From the NCBI GenBank assembly GCA_963704405.1, contig OY969903.1:2170001-2234000 (forward strand): a stretch of DNA of 64,000 nucleotides, in the 5' to 3' direction. Position 1 is the first letter of the stretch. Each line of letters starts with the position of its first letter. The notes beneath the pieces are model-generated. The model was not told the DNA's origin, ran no database searches, and worked only from the letters and a program-made list of their open reading frames with translations. Source of the stretch: MFD01213-c1 sp963704405 (lineage in GTDB: Bacteria > Planctomycetota > Phycisphaerae > Tepidisphaerales > Tepidisphaeraceae). This document shows, in pieces, positions 1 through 9,305 of the stretch. Both the position numbers and the translations under genes were made by a program.

Positions 1-345
1 TATAATGCGATGGATTCGGTGACCAAGAAGGTGAAGGACGTTCCGCCGCTGGAATTGTTCGAGACCGCGATCAACAACATAAAGCCTTACGTTGAAGTCC
101 GCAGCCGCCGGGTTGGCGGAGCTAACTATCAGGTGCCCATGCAGGTGAACAAGCGTCGCCAGCAGAGCCTGGCCTTCCGCTGGCTGATTGGCGCTTGTCG
201 CGATGGTGGTGGCCGCCCCATGGCCGATCGCCTGGCGGATGAGTTGATGGCTGCCTTCCGCAAGGAAGGCAAAGCGATGCAGACCCGCGAAAACACGCAC
301 CGCATGGCCGACGCGAACAAGGCCTTCGCCCACTTCGCCTGGTAA
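1..345 (+). CDS. rpsG: 30S ribosomal protein S7, C-terminal part
   Basis: The reading frame is open from the first base, so the start lies before the window and only about 114 residues are seen. S7 is a primary 16S rRNA-binding protein that nucleates the head of the small subunit. The visible part carries typical S7 blocks: VKDVPPLELFETAINNIKP, VEVRSRRVGGANYQVP and KRRQQSLAFRWL, ending with the R-E-N-T-H-R-M-A-(D/E)-A-N-K-A-F-A-H segment. The usual neighbours rpsL and fusA would lie upstream, outside the window. A strong hairpin follows about 70 bases after the stop, so the ribosomal operon probably ends here. Confidence 0.97.
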   Translation, partial: YNAMDSVTKKVKDVPPLELFETAINNIKPYVEVRSRRVGGANYQVPMQVNKRRQQSLAFRWLIGACRDGGGRPMADRLADELMAAFRKEGKAMQTRENTHRMADANKAFAHFAW

Positions 346-412
346 ACAGAAACTTATATGGGCTGTGCCATTTCAGTGGCGCTGTCCTGGGGAAACAAAA
401 GCCAATAAAGAA

Positions 413-443
413 ACAACGGTCGGCCCAAAAGCCGACCGTCGTT
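413..443. terminator. Bidirectional Rho-independent terminator after rpsG
   Basis: The arms ACGGTCGGC (416-424) and GCCGACCGT (431-439) are perfect complements around a six-base loop; flanking AAC/GTT extends the stem past one mismatch. The plus strand continues with CGTTCATTT and the minus strand with TGTTTCTTT. It can therefore end the rpsG transcript on one strand and the small minus-strand gene at 483-641 on the other. Confidence 0.75.
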
Positions 444-482
444 CATTTGGGAAGGGTTATGACCCGATGAGGGTCCGCCGGT

Positions 483-641
483 TCACCGACACCTGGATCG
501 GGCGGATCGCAGCTGTTCGCTGGCCAACCCCAGCCTGGCCAGCATGCCACCAAACGCTCCGATACCGGCACTCGATGCCGAACGCCGGGGGACCGGCGAG
601 CGGCGGACCGACACCTTTCGATACACGGTACGACTCTTCAT
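483..641 (-). CDS. Possible small basic protein (52 aa)
   Basis: Not recognised. The minus-strand ATG at 641 is preceded by a strong AAAGGAG ribosome-binding site seven bases upstream, and the frame stays open for 52 codons. The product begins MKSRTVYRKVSVRRSP and is rich in Arg and Ser; a middle stretch (about residues 24-42, GIGAFGGMLARLGLA) is Gly/Ala-rich and weakly hydrophobic. Its 3' end lies 40 bases from the bidirectional terminator, which would fit a real transcript. Against it: short length and no family. The longer minus-strand frame over 457-1350 is the antisense shadow of serS. Confidence 0.35.
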   Translation of the reverse strand: MKSRTVYRKVSVRRSPVPRRSASSAGIGAFGGMLARLGLASEQLRSARSRCR

Positions 642-834
642 AACGGCAACTCCTTTCCAAAGACGGCCGTTGTTCGGGTATGAAGGTAATAGGGTGGGCC
701 ACTCCAGCGAACAATTCCAGGTTTTCGCGACAGTCCGATAACGAATACCTCTTGCCGGATCGCCCCCGTGCTACACGACCGCCGATACTTCTGCTAAAAC
801 GATGAGCTCGAAACGAGTTCCCGAGGAATCGCCC

Positions 835-2151
835 ATGATTGACATAAAAGATCTCCGCGAAAACCCCAACAAATATCGACTGGGGGCGCAGCTGAAAAAT
901 ATGGCCGTCGATATCGACGCCATCCTGTCGCTTGACGAGCAGCGGCTTAAAGCCCAGCAGGAATTTGAACGCGCCCGCTCCGAGCAGAATCAGGCAAGTC
1001 AGGTCATCGGAAAATTGAAAGACCCGGTAGAGAAAAAGGTCGCGATCGAAAAAGTCGCGGGCCTGAAAGAAACCGTCAAGAGCAGCGACGAGCGCGCCAA
1101 GGCGCTTGAAGCACAACTCCTCCCGCTCCTGTGGCTTGTCCCGCAGCCGCCGGATGCGGACGTGCCGGTTGGCAAGGACGCGACGGACAACATTGTCGCC
1201 TATAAGTGGGGCGAATCCCGGAAATTTGAATTTGCGCCAAAGAGCCACATCGAGCTTGGCGAAAAACTGGGCCTGCTCGATTTTGAGCGCGGCGTGCGCA
1301 TCGCCGGCAGCCGCTCCTATTTCCTCAAAGGCCTCGGCGCGGAATTGCACAACGCCGTCATGCGTTTCGCGCTGGACATGATGACGCGCGAGAAAGGTTT
1401 TACGGCGATGAGCGTGCCGGTGCTGGTGCGTGAATCGGCCATGCGCGGCACCGGCTTCTTCCCCGCTGGCCGCGAGCAGGCGTATCGCGTCGGCGAGCCA
1501 AATGAAGAAGGCGAAGACGTTCGCTACCTCACCGGCACCGCCGAGGTTTCACTGACGGCGTTCCACATGGATGAGATCCTGAACGAAGCCGATCTGCCGA
1601 AGAAGTACGCCGCCGTCAGCACGTGCTTCCGCCGCGAGGCAGGGGCGGCCGGCAAGGATACCGCCGGCCTTTATCGCGTGCATCAGTTCGACAAATGCGA
1701 GCAGGTCGTCATTTGCCGCAATGATATTGAAGAATCCAAGCGATGGCACAAGGAAATGCTGGGCTATAGCGAAACGCTGTTGCAGCGGTTGAACCTCCCA
1801 TACCGCGTGATCGCCTGCTGCACCGGCGACATCGGCGTCAAAAATGCAGCCATGTTCGACGTCGAAACCTGGATGCCCAGCCGCGAGCAAAAAGGCAACC
1901 CCGACAGCGGCTACGGCGAAACGCATTCTGCATCGCGATTGTATGAATTCCAATCACGGCGGCTGAATCTGCGGTATAAAGATAAGGATGGCAAGATCCG
2001 CTTCTGCCACACGCTGAATAACACCGTTGTCGCCAGCCCGCGCGTATTAATACCGATTCTGGAAAACTATCAAAATGCCGACGGAAGTATCACAATCCCC
2101 GAGGCGTTACGTGCCTATATGAACGGCCGGGATCGAATTGACGCGGTTTGA
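835..2151 (+). CDS. serS: Seryl-tRNA synthetase
   Basis: Charges tRNA-Ser (and tRNA-Sec where present) with serine in the cytoplasm. At 438 residues it has the usual length of bacterial SerRS. The N-terminal 110 residues form the tRNA-binding coiled coil (alternating charged heptads, DEQRLKAQQEFERARSEQNQ). The class II catalytic core follows, with motif 2 around CFRREAGAAGKDTAGLYRVHQF (broken here by the reader as FRREAG...RVHQFDKCEQ), the TGTAEVSL block and a C-terminal motif 3 (NNTVVASPRVLIPILENYQ). The ATG at 835 starts MIDIKDLRENP, the canonical N-terminus, with GAGGA eight bases upstream. An in-frame ATG at 802 would add 11 unconserved residues and is not chosen. Confidence 0.97.
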   Translation: MIDIKDLRENPNKYRLGAQLKNMAVDIDAILSLDEQRLKAQQEFERARSEQNQASQVIGKLKDPVEKKVAIEKVAGLKETVKSSDERAKALEAQLLPLLWLVPQPPDADVPVGKDATDNIVAYKWGESRKFEFAPKSHIELGEKLGLLDFERGVRIAGSRSYFLKGLGAELHNAVMRFALDMMTREKGFTAMSVPVLVRESAMRGTGFFPAGREQAYRVGEPNEEGEDVRYLTGTAEVSLTAFHMDEILNEADLPKKYAAVSTCFRREAGAAGKDTAGLYRVHQFDKCEQVVICRNDIEESKRWHKEMLGYSETLLQRLNLPYRVIACCTGDIGVKNAAMFDVETWMPSREQKGNPDSGYGETHSASRLYEFQSRRLNLRYKDKDGKIRFCHTLNNTVVASPRVLIPILENYQNADGSITIPEALRAYMNGRDRIDAV

Positions 2152-2284
2152 GCTGTACAAGCTTGATAGTGAGTTTGTTGCCCGTCCATGCGGCGCCCCG
2201 GTCGAGGGGATGAAGATGACGGCTGTCGCCCATGACGCCGTGTATTGAATGGCCACATTTGCTCTGCGCTCCCGCCTCACCGCG

Positions 2285-4458
2285 TTACTTCGTCACCTCC
2301 GGCTCTCCGTAGATCACACCGCGCCCATTGGTGCCGAGATAAACCCGTCCATACACGCGCGGATCACCAGCCAGCGCATCCGGCAGCCAGCCGTACTGAT
2401 GCTGATCGTCCGGCAGGCGAATCCAGCTTTTGCCGCTGTCATCCGATCGATAGATCGATTCTCCATTGCCGGTGTCGCCGGCCAGATAAAGCGCCTCATG
2501 GTGATTCGGGGCTGCCTTGCCGGTGGCGATGTGCCTGGCGTTTGTCACGGTTGGCAGCCGCTGAAATGTTTGTCCGCCATCGGTGGAATGCAGTAGTCCC
2601 CGATCACCGCTGGCAAGCCACAAGTCTCCTTCCTGGCCCGGTGTCGCCATCAATTGCCGATTGGCAACCCCGCGAGCGGCAGCGATAAACGTCGTGCCGC
2701 CATCGCTGCTTGCATAAACCGTCTCATCGTTGATCGCATAAAATTTGGAACTGTTCATTCGATCAGCGACAACAGAAACGGCGCCGTTGATGCCCTTGGC
2801 CTGATTCCACGAGCGGCCGCGGTCTGTCGATACAAAAACACCTGACTTTCGATTGGCGCAAATGATCCGACCGGCATCCGCGGCCACCGCCAGCGTGTTG
2901 CCTCGGTCTTCTGTGGGTTGACGATCAAATGGCGCCCAACTCTTTCCGCCGTCGGTTGAGATCGCCCCGCCTTTGGCGCCGTCGCGCACCATGACCGACG
3001 GCGCTGCCTCGGCAAAGTCCATGCTGTCGGTGTTGTCAGAAATGGGATTCGCCATCATTCCCCCGGGCGGTGATACGTCAAAATCGTCATGCACAAATCC
3101 GCACACATCACCGAGCCCGCTGATCAGGTGCGCCCCGGCGGGGGGGCTGATCAGTGTAATCACCGCAGTCTCTTCAATGCCATCCGCCTCCACCGCCCAG
3201 TGCGTGGCCTGCCCGGCTTCCATCCGGGTCATGTCGTGCGTGCCATAGATTGTCGCGCCGGTGCCATAGACAACATGATCCGAATCAAACGGATCAATCG
3301 CCACCGCATCCATCCACCATCCCTCGCGCGGCTTAGGGTTGCCCCACTTCAAATATGGAGAAAGCGACCAATCCAATTGCTGCATCGAGCCCATCGGCTT
3401 CCAGGTTTTACCGCCGTCGGTCGTGCGCATTACATCATCACCGGGCCACCAGCGGTCGGTAGTGGTGACCACCAGTGTTCCAGGACGCTGGTGATCGATG
3501 CTCAAACCGGCATATCCAAAGCCATGCTCCGGTGTAGGCTTAATAGGTGTGATATCCAACCACTGCTTGCCTGCCGCATCCAACTTATAAACCGCCCCAT
3601 CCGTGACTTCATTCGGCCCGGGGTTGTTGCAGAGCGTAATATATAATGAGCCATCCGCGTCGATCGCGCCCTGATGCGCAATCAGCCCCGCTGGCAATCC
3701 CGCAATCGCCTGCCAGCTCGCTCCGGCGTCATCGCTGCGATAAAGCGCGCCGCCCTCGTTCTTTTCGGCCACCCCAACGAAAATAGTCTTGCTGCCCGCG
3801 CCCCCCGTTCCCGAGCGCCGATCAAAAATGACAAACGCCAATCCGCATTTCTGATGCCGCCAGTCATCCGGCACTTCCCCGTGCCCTGGATCGGAAAGCT
3901 CCCGACCTTTTGCCAGGTGACGGCGGCGTCGCTGCTCTTCCATAGCCCGTCGTAACGCGAGCCGAAGTACAGGATGTTTGTGTTATTCGGGTCGACGCAA
4001 AGCCGCTCACCCACGCCGCGGCCGGTTTCATTCCCGCCCATGTGAATCGGCACCGGCGTCACTTCAAAAGTCCGCCCTTGATCCCTGGAACGCAAAATCG
4101 CCGCCGGATTTCCCGAATACATTCCCGCGGCGAAGTAAACCTTATTCGCATCAACCGGATCTGCTGCGATGCTTTCGCCGCCCAGGTAATTCCCATGCGC
4201 CGGGTCCACCCAATCTGTCAGTGGAATCCATTGTTTCGCCTGCGCATCCCACCGATAAAATCCGCCGATATCGGTCCGCACATAAGCGAGCCCCGCCTGC
4301 GCCGGACTGAAAACAATCCCCGGCACGAACCCCCCGGCGACGATCTTCACATTCCGCCAGACATACGGCGCAGAGGGTTCAGCCGCTGACGCAACATGCG
4401 TCCAGAGCGAAACGCCGAACCCGCAAACCACAACAGCCAGAACCCTCAACCATGACAT
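2285..4458 (-). CDS. GH74 xyloglucan endoglucanase, secreted, frameshifted
   Basis: Probably cuts the beta-1,4-glucan backbone of xyloglucan outside the inner membrane. The ATG at 4458 opens a signal peptide (hydrophobic core after MSWLRVL, ending THVASA). The next 200 residues match the GH74 pattern: YVWRNVKIVAGGFVPGIVF, RTDIGGFYRW with the first expected catalytic Asp at residue 63, GGNETGRGVGERLCVDPN, and GLWKSSDAAVTWQKVGSFP. The second expected catalytic Asp is in GDVCGFVHDDFD further on. BNR-type SxDGGxTW repeats recur through the seven-bladed propellers. The frame breaks near 3840-3850: RNA is followed by GLAFVIFD only if one base is added. The full product would be about 724 residues. 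It lies downstream of the alpha-xylosidase gene on the same strand (130-base gap). Confidence 0.8.
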
Positions 4459-4588
4459 GGGCCCCGGCTTGACTGAACTCGCCGAAGTCCGGCCTGTGCC
4501 GGCGCCGCTGGAAGTAGAAAAAATCACAGTTGTCCTATTGCTGGAAGCACTGCATACAGGGCCATAGCCTTGTCACGATGACGCCGCC

Positions 4589-6919
4589 TTAATCCATCAG
4601 ATTGAACGAAACTGACTTTCCGCTTTCCTCCCACCCGATCAACAATCCTTCCGCTGTTTCCCGCAGCACCTTCGCATTCGACATCGCCCCAACCGCCCGC
4701 GACGATCGCAAAAGAAGCTGAACGTTCTTTGCCTTCCCATCACTCTCCAGCGAAATTTTTGCGCCCGATCGCCGGCATCGAAAATTCGCGACGGCGTGTT
4801 CACTGCCTGCAATGCTGATTGAAATATCCGCCCCTTCGCGAATCTGAAACAGATTGAGCGTTAACTCCTCATCCAGCCGCCACGCCGGCTGTTCCTCATT
4901 CCCGCTCATCGGCAGCACGCTGTTCTCCCGAACCAGCAGCGGCAGATGCATGAAATCAAACGCCTCTCGCCGCCAATGGCCGCCTTCCATTACCTTGCCA
5001 TCCAGCAGATTCGTCCACCGGCCTTGCGGCAGATAATACTCCGCGATGTGATCGTGCCGGAAAATCGGCGCAACCAGCAGAGATGCTCCGAGCATGTATT
5101 GCCGATCCAGGTGCAGGCACGCCGGATCATTCGGAAATTCCAGGACCATCGCCCGCATCACCGGCCAACCGTGCTGATTGGCGTCGCGGGCGGCTGAAAA
5201 AAGATACGGGAACAACCGATTCTTCAACCGCGCGAAATGCCGCATCACCGCGACCGACTCTTCATCAAAGATCCACGGCACCCGGTACGATTCCGATCCA
5301 TGCAGCCGGCTATGTGTCGACAGCAATCCAAACGCCACCCACCGTTTGTAAATCGCCGGATCAGCCTTGCCGGTGAACCCGCCGATATCATGGCTCCAGT
5401 ACGCCGGCCCCGACATGCAAAAGCTCAATCCCCCGCGCAAATCCTCGGCCATCGATTCAAACGTCGATTCGCAATCACCGCCCCAGTGAATCGGAAACTT
5501 CTGCGAACCTGCCGTGCCTGAGCGGGCGAAAACCATCGCGTTCCCTTTGCCGTAATAGCTTTCAAGCAGCTCGAAGACCGCCTTGTTGTAGATGTAGGAA
5601 TAGTAATTGTGCATCAACTGCGGATCAGAACCGTCGTGGTAAACGACCTCTGTTGGAATGCGTTCACCGAAATCCGTCTTGAAGCAGTCGACACCCATGT
5701 CCAGCAACGCGCGCAGCTTTGAGGTATACCACGCGACCGCGCCGGGATTTGTGAAATCAACAAACGCCATGCCTGGCTGCCAGGCGTCTATCTGATAGAC
5801 CGAACCATCCGGCCGCTTCAGGAAATACCCGTGCGTGCGGCCTTCTTCAAACAAGCGAGACAACTGCGAAATATAGGGATTGATCCAGAGGCAGATATTT
5901 AATCCGCGCGCCTTCAATCGTTCGATCATCCCTGCCGGATCGGGGAAGGCGTCGCGATCCCATTCAAAGTCGCACCAGTGGCGTTCCTTCATCCAGAAGC
6001 AGTCGAAGTGAAACACCTTCAGTGGAATGCCGCGGCGGGCCATCCCTTCGACAAATTCGTTGACGGTTTTCTCATCATACTTCGTGGTGAACGAGGTGCT
6101 GAGCCAAAGCCCGAACGACCACGCCGGCGGCGTTGCCGGCCTCCCGCACAGCCGCGTGTATTTATTCAGCACATCCTTCGGATCGGGTCCGTAAATAAGG
6201 TAGTAATCCAGTTCCTCGGCCTCCACACTAAACTGCACCTGCGACACCCGCTCTGTCGCAACCTCAAACTCCACCTTCCCCGGTGTGTTCACAAACAACC
6301 CGTAACCGCGGCTGGAAAGGTAGAACGGAATGTTCTTGTAAGCTTGATCGCTGACAGTCCCGCCGTCCTCATTCCAGATGGTGACAGTCTGCCCGTTTTT
6401 AACCAACGGCCCAAAGCGTTCGCCCATGCCGTAGATGCATTCATTGACGGCCAATGAAAGGCGCTGGGAAAGAAAGTTCCCGGCCCTTTCAACCTGCATA
6501 TACCCAAGGCTGTCTTTCACCCCGCCGGTGATGACTGAATCCGCGTCCTCAAACCGCAATTCCCAAGGCGGACCCTTTTTTAAACGGAGCGAAAGACGTC
6601 CGCTGGTGAAAAGCAGCTCATCTTTCAAATCTTCGATATGAACACTTGCGGAACAAAGCCCGTAATCCAGATCAAATGCGACGTTCCCTTTTTTCGCAGG
6701 CGAGTGATGCCGAACCTGAACGCGGACGACGTCGGGCAGCGGCGACGTCACCCGCAATTCCAGAACTGTTCCTTCAAATCGATCGGCGCCGGCATTCCCA
6801 ACTCGATCGACGGCCGAAACCAGAAGCTCTTTGCCGTCAATACGGAACCGGTTCACGCGCTGGACGCAGGCGGCAGTTACACCTTTTCCCCAGAGCCACG
6901 CTCCGTTAGTGAACTTCAC
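4589..6919 (-). CDS. yicI: GH31 alpha-xylosidase, YicI type
   Basis: Releases alpha-1,6-linked xylose from the non-reducing end of xyloglucan oligosaccharides. The 776-residue product is close to E. coli YicI (772) and keeps its key residues at the same numbers: nucleophile Asp416 in KTDFGE, acid/base Asp482 in WGGD, and the xylose-pocket residues Phe277, Cys307, Phe308, Trp345 and Lys414. This numbering also supports the GTG start at 6919, which has AGGAG about ten bases upstream. No signal peptide is visible, so it probably acts inside the cell on imported oligosaccharides. It sits between a pseudopilin gene (67 bases upstream) and the GH74 gene, likely in one transcript. Confidence 0.93.
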   Translation of the reverse strand: MKFTNGAWLWGKGVTAACVQRVNRFRIDGKELLVSAVDRVGNAGADRFEGTVLELRVTSPLPDVVRVQVRHHSPAKKGNVAFDLDYGLCSASVHIEDLKDELLFTSGRLSLRLKKGPPWELRFEDADSVITGGVKDSLGYMQVERAGNFLSQRLSLAVNECIYGMGERFGPLVKNGQTVTIWNEDGGTVSDQAYKNIPFYLSSRGYGLFVNTPGKVEFEVATERVSQVQFSVEAEELDYYLIYGPDPKDVLNKYTRLCGRPATPPAWSFGLWLSTSFTTKYDEKTVNEFVEGMARRGIPLKVFHFDCFWMKERHWCDFEWDRDAFPDPAGMIERLKARGLNICLWINPYISQLSRLFEEGRTHGYFLKRPDGSVYQIDAWQPGMAFVDFTNPGAVAWYTSKLRALLDMGVDCFKTDFGERIPTEVVYHDGSDPQLMHNYYSYIYNKAVFELLESYYGKGNAMVFARSGTAGSQKFPIHWGGDCESTFESMAEDLRGGLSFCMSGPAYWSHDIGGFTGKADPAIYKRWVAFGLLSTHSRLHGSESYRVPWIFDEESVAVMRHFARLKNRLFPYLFSAARDANQHGWPVMRAMVLEFPNDPACLHLDRQYMLGASLLVAPIFRHDHIAEYYLPQGRWTNLLDGKVMEGGHWRREAFDFMHLPLLVRENSVLPMSGNEEQPAWRLDEELTLNLFQIREGADISISIAGSEHAVANFRCRRSGAKISLESDGKAKNVQLLLRSSRAVGAMSNAKVLRETAEGLLIGWEESGKSVSFNLMD

Positions 6920-6986
6920 TGCCAGTTACTCCTGCCGCGATGCCAATCTTGATGCTATCGCTCACAAGTGCCATAACTTCAATGCT

Positions 6987-7868
6987 TCAAGGCCAGTTTA
7001 CGCAGATATCCTGGCGCGGGAGATCACTCGTTTGATTCTTCGAATTGTAGTGGAAGCTGTCGACATGACCGTCGACGAACAGAAAGTTGGCTGCGTTATT
7101 CTTCCCGTGGCGCCACCGTACCGTTTGCTGAGCGCCGCTGTAGTTCACTACATCTTTATTGCTGTCGCCATAAACCGTGCCGCTGGGTGGCCCGACCCAG
7201 TTCGGAGCCACCGGAGGCCGCGGTGTCATGAGTTGGTCCGACCAACCGTTGCCTTGATACTTCCAGCCATCGAGCCCGTCACCGACCGGATGAGAGCAGC
7301 CATTGGGGATTCCGTTCGACGAGAAATACTGTGCACCATCGAAGATAAGGATGATTTGCGAAGAATGGAGAATCCGGTTGATGTGATACGGCACCTGAGG
7401 AATGGCAGGAGACCAGGCGTTGTCTGTGCGACCGTTCCAGTATGACGGCATCAAGCGGGGATGGCAGGTGTAATTGAGTGCGATGGAAGCGTCCGGCACC
7501 ATAACATTATTTGCCGAGGGACAAATCAGAAATCCCTTGTTTACAGTTGTCGCGTAGTTCCCCTGCGAACCACCCGGCTTCATCATCAGCGCCACGCGCA
7601 CGCCCCAGTTGGCCGTCATTGAGTCGAGACTGTACCCATTAACCGGATCGGTGTAATCACCATAAGGCAGGCTCTGGTGATTCTGCATGGTATACAAAAG
7701 AAGCCCTTGCCCGATCGTTCGTAAATTGGACTGGCATTGCACCGTCTGCGCCTGAGCGCGAGCCCGGCCTAGTGCCGGGAGGAGCATCGCCACGAGCACC
7801 GCGATGATCCCAATCACCACCAGCAATTCCACCAGCGTAAAACCCTTCCAATGAGATCCCGTTTTCAT
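6987..7868 (-). CDS. Pseudopilin-like protein with prepilin cleavage motif
   Basis: About 293 residues. The ATG at 7868 (GGAG upstream) gives MKTGSHWKGFTLVELLVVIGIIAVLVAMLLPAL: a short basic leader, the G/F prepilin peptidase site, the Glu at position 5 and a hydrophobic helix. The region after it (RARAQAQTVQCQSNLRTIGQGLLLY) and the late FLFVDGHVDSF segment are the pattern of the large planctomycete pseudopilin family with the H-X9-DG domain. Such proteins are thought to be assembled by a type II secretion or pilus machine. An upstream in-frame start at 7952 would bury the leader and is rejected. Its place at the head of the alpha-xylosidase/GH74 gene set suggests a surface fibre linked to polysaccharide handling (inference). 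Confidence 0.85.
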   Translation of the reverse strand: MKTGSHWKGFTLVELLVVIGIIAVLVAMLLPALGRARAQAQTVQCQSNLRTIGQGLLLYTMQNHQSLPYGDYTDPVNGYSLDSMTANWGVRVALMMKPGGSQGNYATTVNKGFLICPSANNVMVPDASIALNYTCHPRLMPSYWNGRTDNAWSPAIPQVPYHINRILHSSQIILIFDGAQYFSSNGIPNGCSHPVGDGLDGWKYQGNGWSDQLMTPRPPVAPNWVGPPSGTVYGDSNKDVVNYSGAQQTVRWRHGKNNAANFLFVDGHVDSFHYNSKNQTSDLPRQDICVNWP

Positions 7869-8100
7869 GGCCGTCTCCATAGATCCGCAGAAAAGAAGTG
7901 AATGGAACTCGCATGCCTGCGGAAAAGCATGCGCGTGCAGCAAAGCGAGCATACCACCGATTTTTGTCTAAGCGGTCGGGTGCAAAATCAGCAAAACTAT
8001 CGGCTAAACGATCCCGCCTATCTCAGGAACATCCGATTTTCTGCCCGTTAATTTGCACTTTCCTCGACATCCAGAACATTCTACTTGATAACCTTTGCAA

Positions 8101-8116
8101 TTGCAAACGATTTCAA
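8101..8116. promoter_or_regulatory. Candidate LacI-type operator 1
   Basis: TTGCAAACGATTTCAA is a near-palindrome with a central CG (12 of 16 positions symmetric), the usual architecture of LacI/GalR operators. It overlaps an exact 14-base palindrome TTTGCAATTGCAAA at 8094-8107. It lies in the divergent spacer between the pseudopilin/GH31/GH74 genes and the LacI-type gene. Confidence 0.4.
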
Positions 8117-8139
8117 ATACATTATGAAAGTCGTGCAGG

Positions 8140-8153
8140 TGCAAGCGTTTGTA
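8140..8153. promoter_or_regulatory. Candidate LacI-type operator 2
   Basis: TGCAAGCGTTTGTA is a second imperfect CG-centred palindrome (10 of 14 positions). Its centre is 38 bases from that of operator 1. It ends just before the ribosome-binding site of the regulator gene, so it would suit autorepression. Confidence 0.35.
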
Positions 8154-8168
8154 AGATGGAGAACAAAC

Positions 8169-9215
8169 ATGCTAACATACCCGCCACGCCGTATGAGCCG
8201 TCAACAACCTGTCACTCTTGAAGAGCTTGCCGCCCGTGCTGGAGTTTCTCCCGGCACCGTTTCCCGTGTTCTTAACGGGAAAAATAAGGAAAACCGCCCC
8301 GCAATCGCCAAGCGAAGTGAAAACATCCGCCAGCTTGCTATCCGTCTCGGTTATCGTCCCAACGCCGCCGCTCGCTCCATGACCCGCGGCCGCTTTCGCG
8401 CGGTCGCCTTCGTTACCTGCGGCGACGCCGGCACCGACTGGTACCCCATCTCCGGTCTCAACGGCATTCACAATGCCCTTGAGCGCATGGAGTGGCGATT
8501 GCTCTTCAATGAACTGCCCGCCAGCAAGATCAACAATCCTTCCGTCGTCCCGCAGATCTTTCGCGAATCCTCCGTCGACGGGCTCATCGTCAATCTTCTC
8601 CCGGTTTTTTCGCAGCAGACCGTTGACTACTTCGAAGAGCAGCCCATGCCCTGCGTGCTGATGAATCTCAAGCGCAAGTTCCGCTGTGTCTATCCCGACG
8701 AATTCAGCGGCGCCCAGGTCGGCGTTCAACACCTCATCAAGCGCGGCCACGAGCGCATCGGTTTTTTCAGCCGGCTCTTTCCCTCGCCGCCTCACTATTC
8801 CGCCGTGGACCGCTTCGGTGGCTTCACTCACGCGATGACGGCGGCCGGACTGCCCCATCATCGCCACCTCGATCTGCATGGCCCATCCGAAGCCGGCGAG
8901 ACCACCCTTGCCCGCGCCGAATGTTTCATCCGCGCCTTTCCCGATGTTCAGGCCGTCCTCTGCTACGAAGCCGAAGAGGCCGTCTGTATCTCATTCGCCG
9001 CCGAGCGCGCCGGTCGGCGCATCCCCGATCAGCTTGAAGTCATCTCCTTCAGCGAGCGCGATCTCCGCGATGCCACCGGTTTGAATATCCCCACGGTCGC
9101 CATTCCCTTTCAGGAAGTTGGGCGCCAGGCGGTGCAGATGCTTGAAGTGATGATTGAAGACGGCGCACACGAGGTGCCTTCCATCGCCGTACCCTATAAA
9201 AGCATTCATCTCTGA
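8169..9215 (+). CDS. LacI-family transcriptional regulator
   Basis: A sugar-responsive DNA-binding repressor or activator of 348 residues. The N-terminal helix-turn-helix reads VTLEELAARAGVSPGTVSRVLNG, followed by the hinge helix region (LGYRPNAAARSMTRGR), then a periplasmic-binding-protein-like effector domain to the end (SVDGLIVNLLP, HLIKRGHERIGFFS, QEVGRQAVQMLEVMIE). The ATG at 8169 has GGAG seven bases upstream; ATG 8193 (MSRQQPVTLEEL) is the alternative. Given its position between two xyloglucan-enzyme units it is the likely local regulator, with xyloglucan-derived sugar as a guessed effector. Confidence 0.92.
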   Translation: MLTYPPRRMSRQQPVTLEELAARAGVSPGTVSRVLNGKNKENRPAIAKRSENIRQLAIRLGYRPNAAARSMTRGRFRAVAFVTCGDAGTDWYPISGLNGIHNALERMEWRLLFNELPASKINNPSVVPQIFRESSVDGLIVNLLPVFSQQTVDYFEEQPMPCVLMNLKRKFRCVYPDEFSGAQVGVQHLIKRGHERIGFFSRLFPSPPHYSAVDRFGGFTHAMTAAGLPHHRHLDLHGPSEAGETTLARAECFIRAFPDVQAVLCYEAEEAVCISFAAERAGRRIPDQLEVISFSERDLRDATGLNIPTVAIPFQEVGRQAVQMLEVMIEDGAHEVPSIAVPYKSIHL

Positions 9216-9305
9216 TGGATTGTTTTCTTTCGCCGATCGATCAGACTGCCGCAGCACCGTTCCTTTCGCTTCCCAAACGTCTATACATATTAGAAGGGCA
9301 CTCAG

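Noticed and set aside
457..1350. 297-codon minus-strand open frame
   Set aside because: Antisense to serS over most of its length; its amino acids show no family pattern and the serS frame is clearly real.
8172..8879. Long minus-strand frame opposite the LacI-type gene
   Set aside because: Shadow of a GC-rich coding region; the plus strand has a full helix-turn-helix and effector domain.
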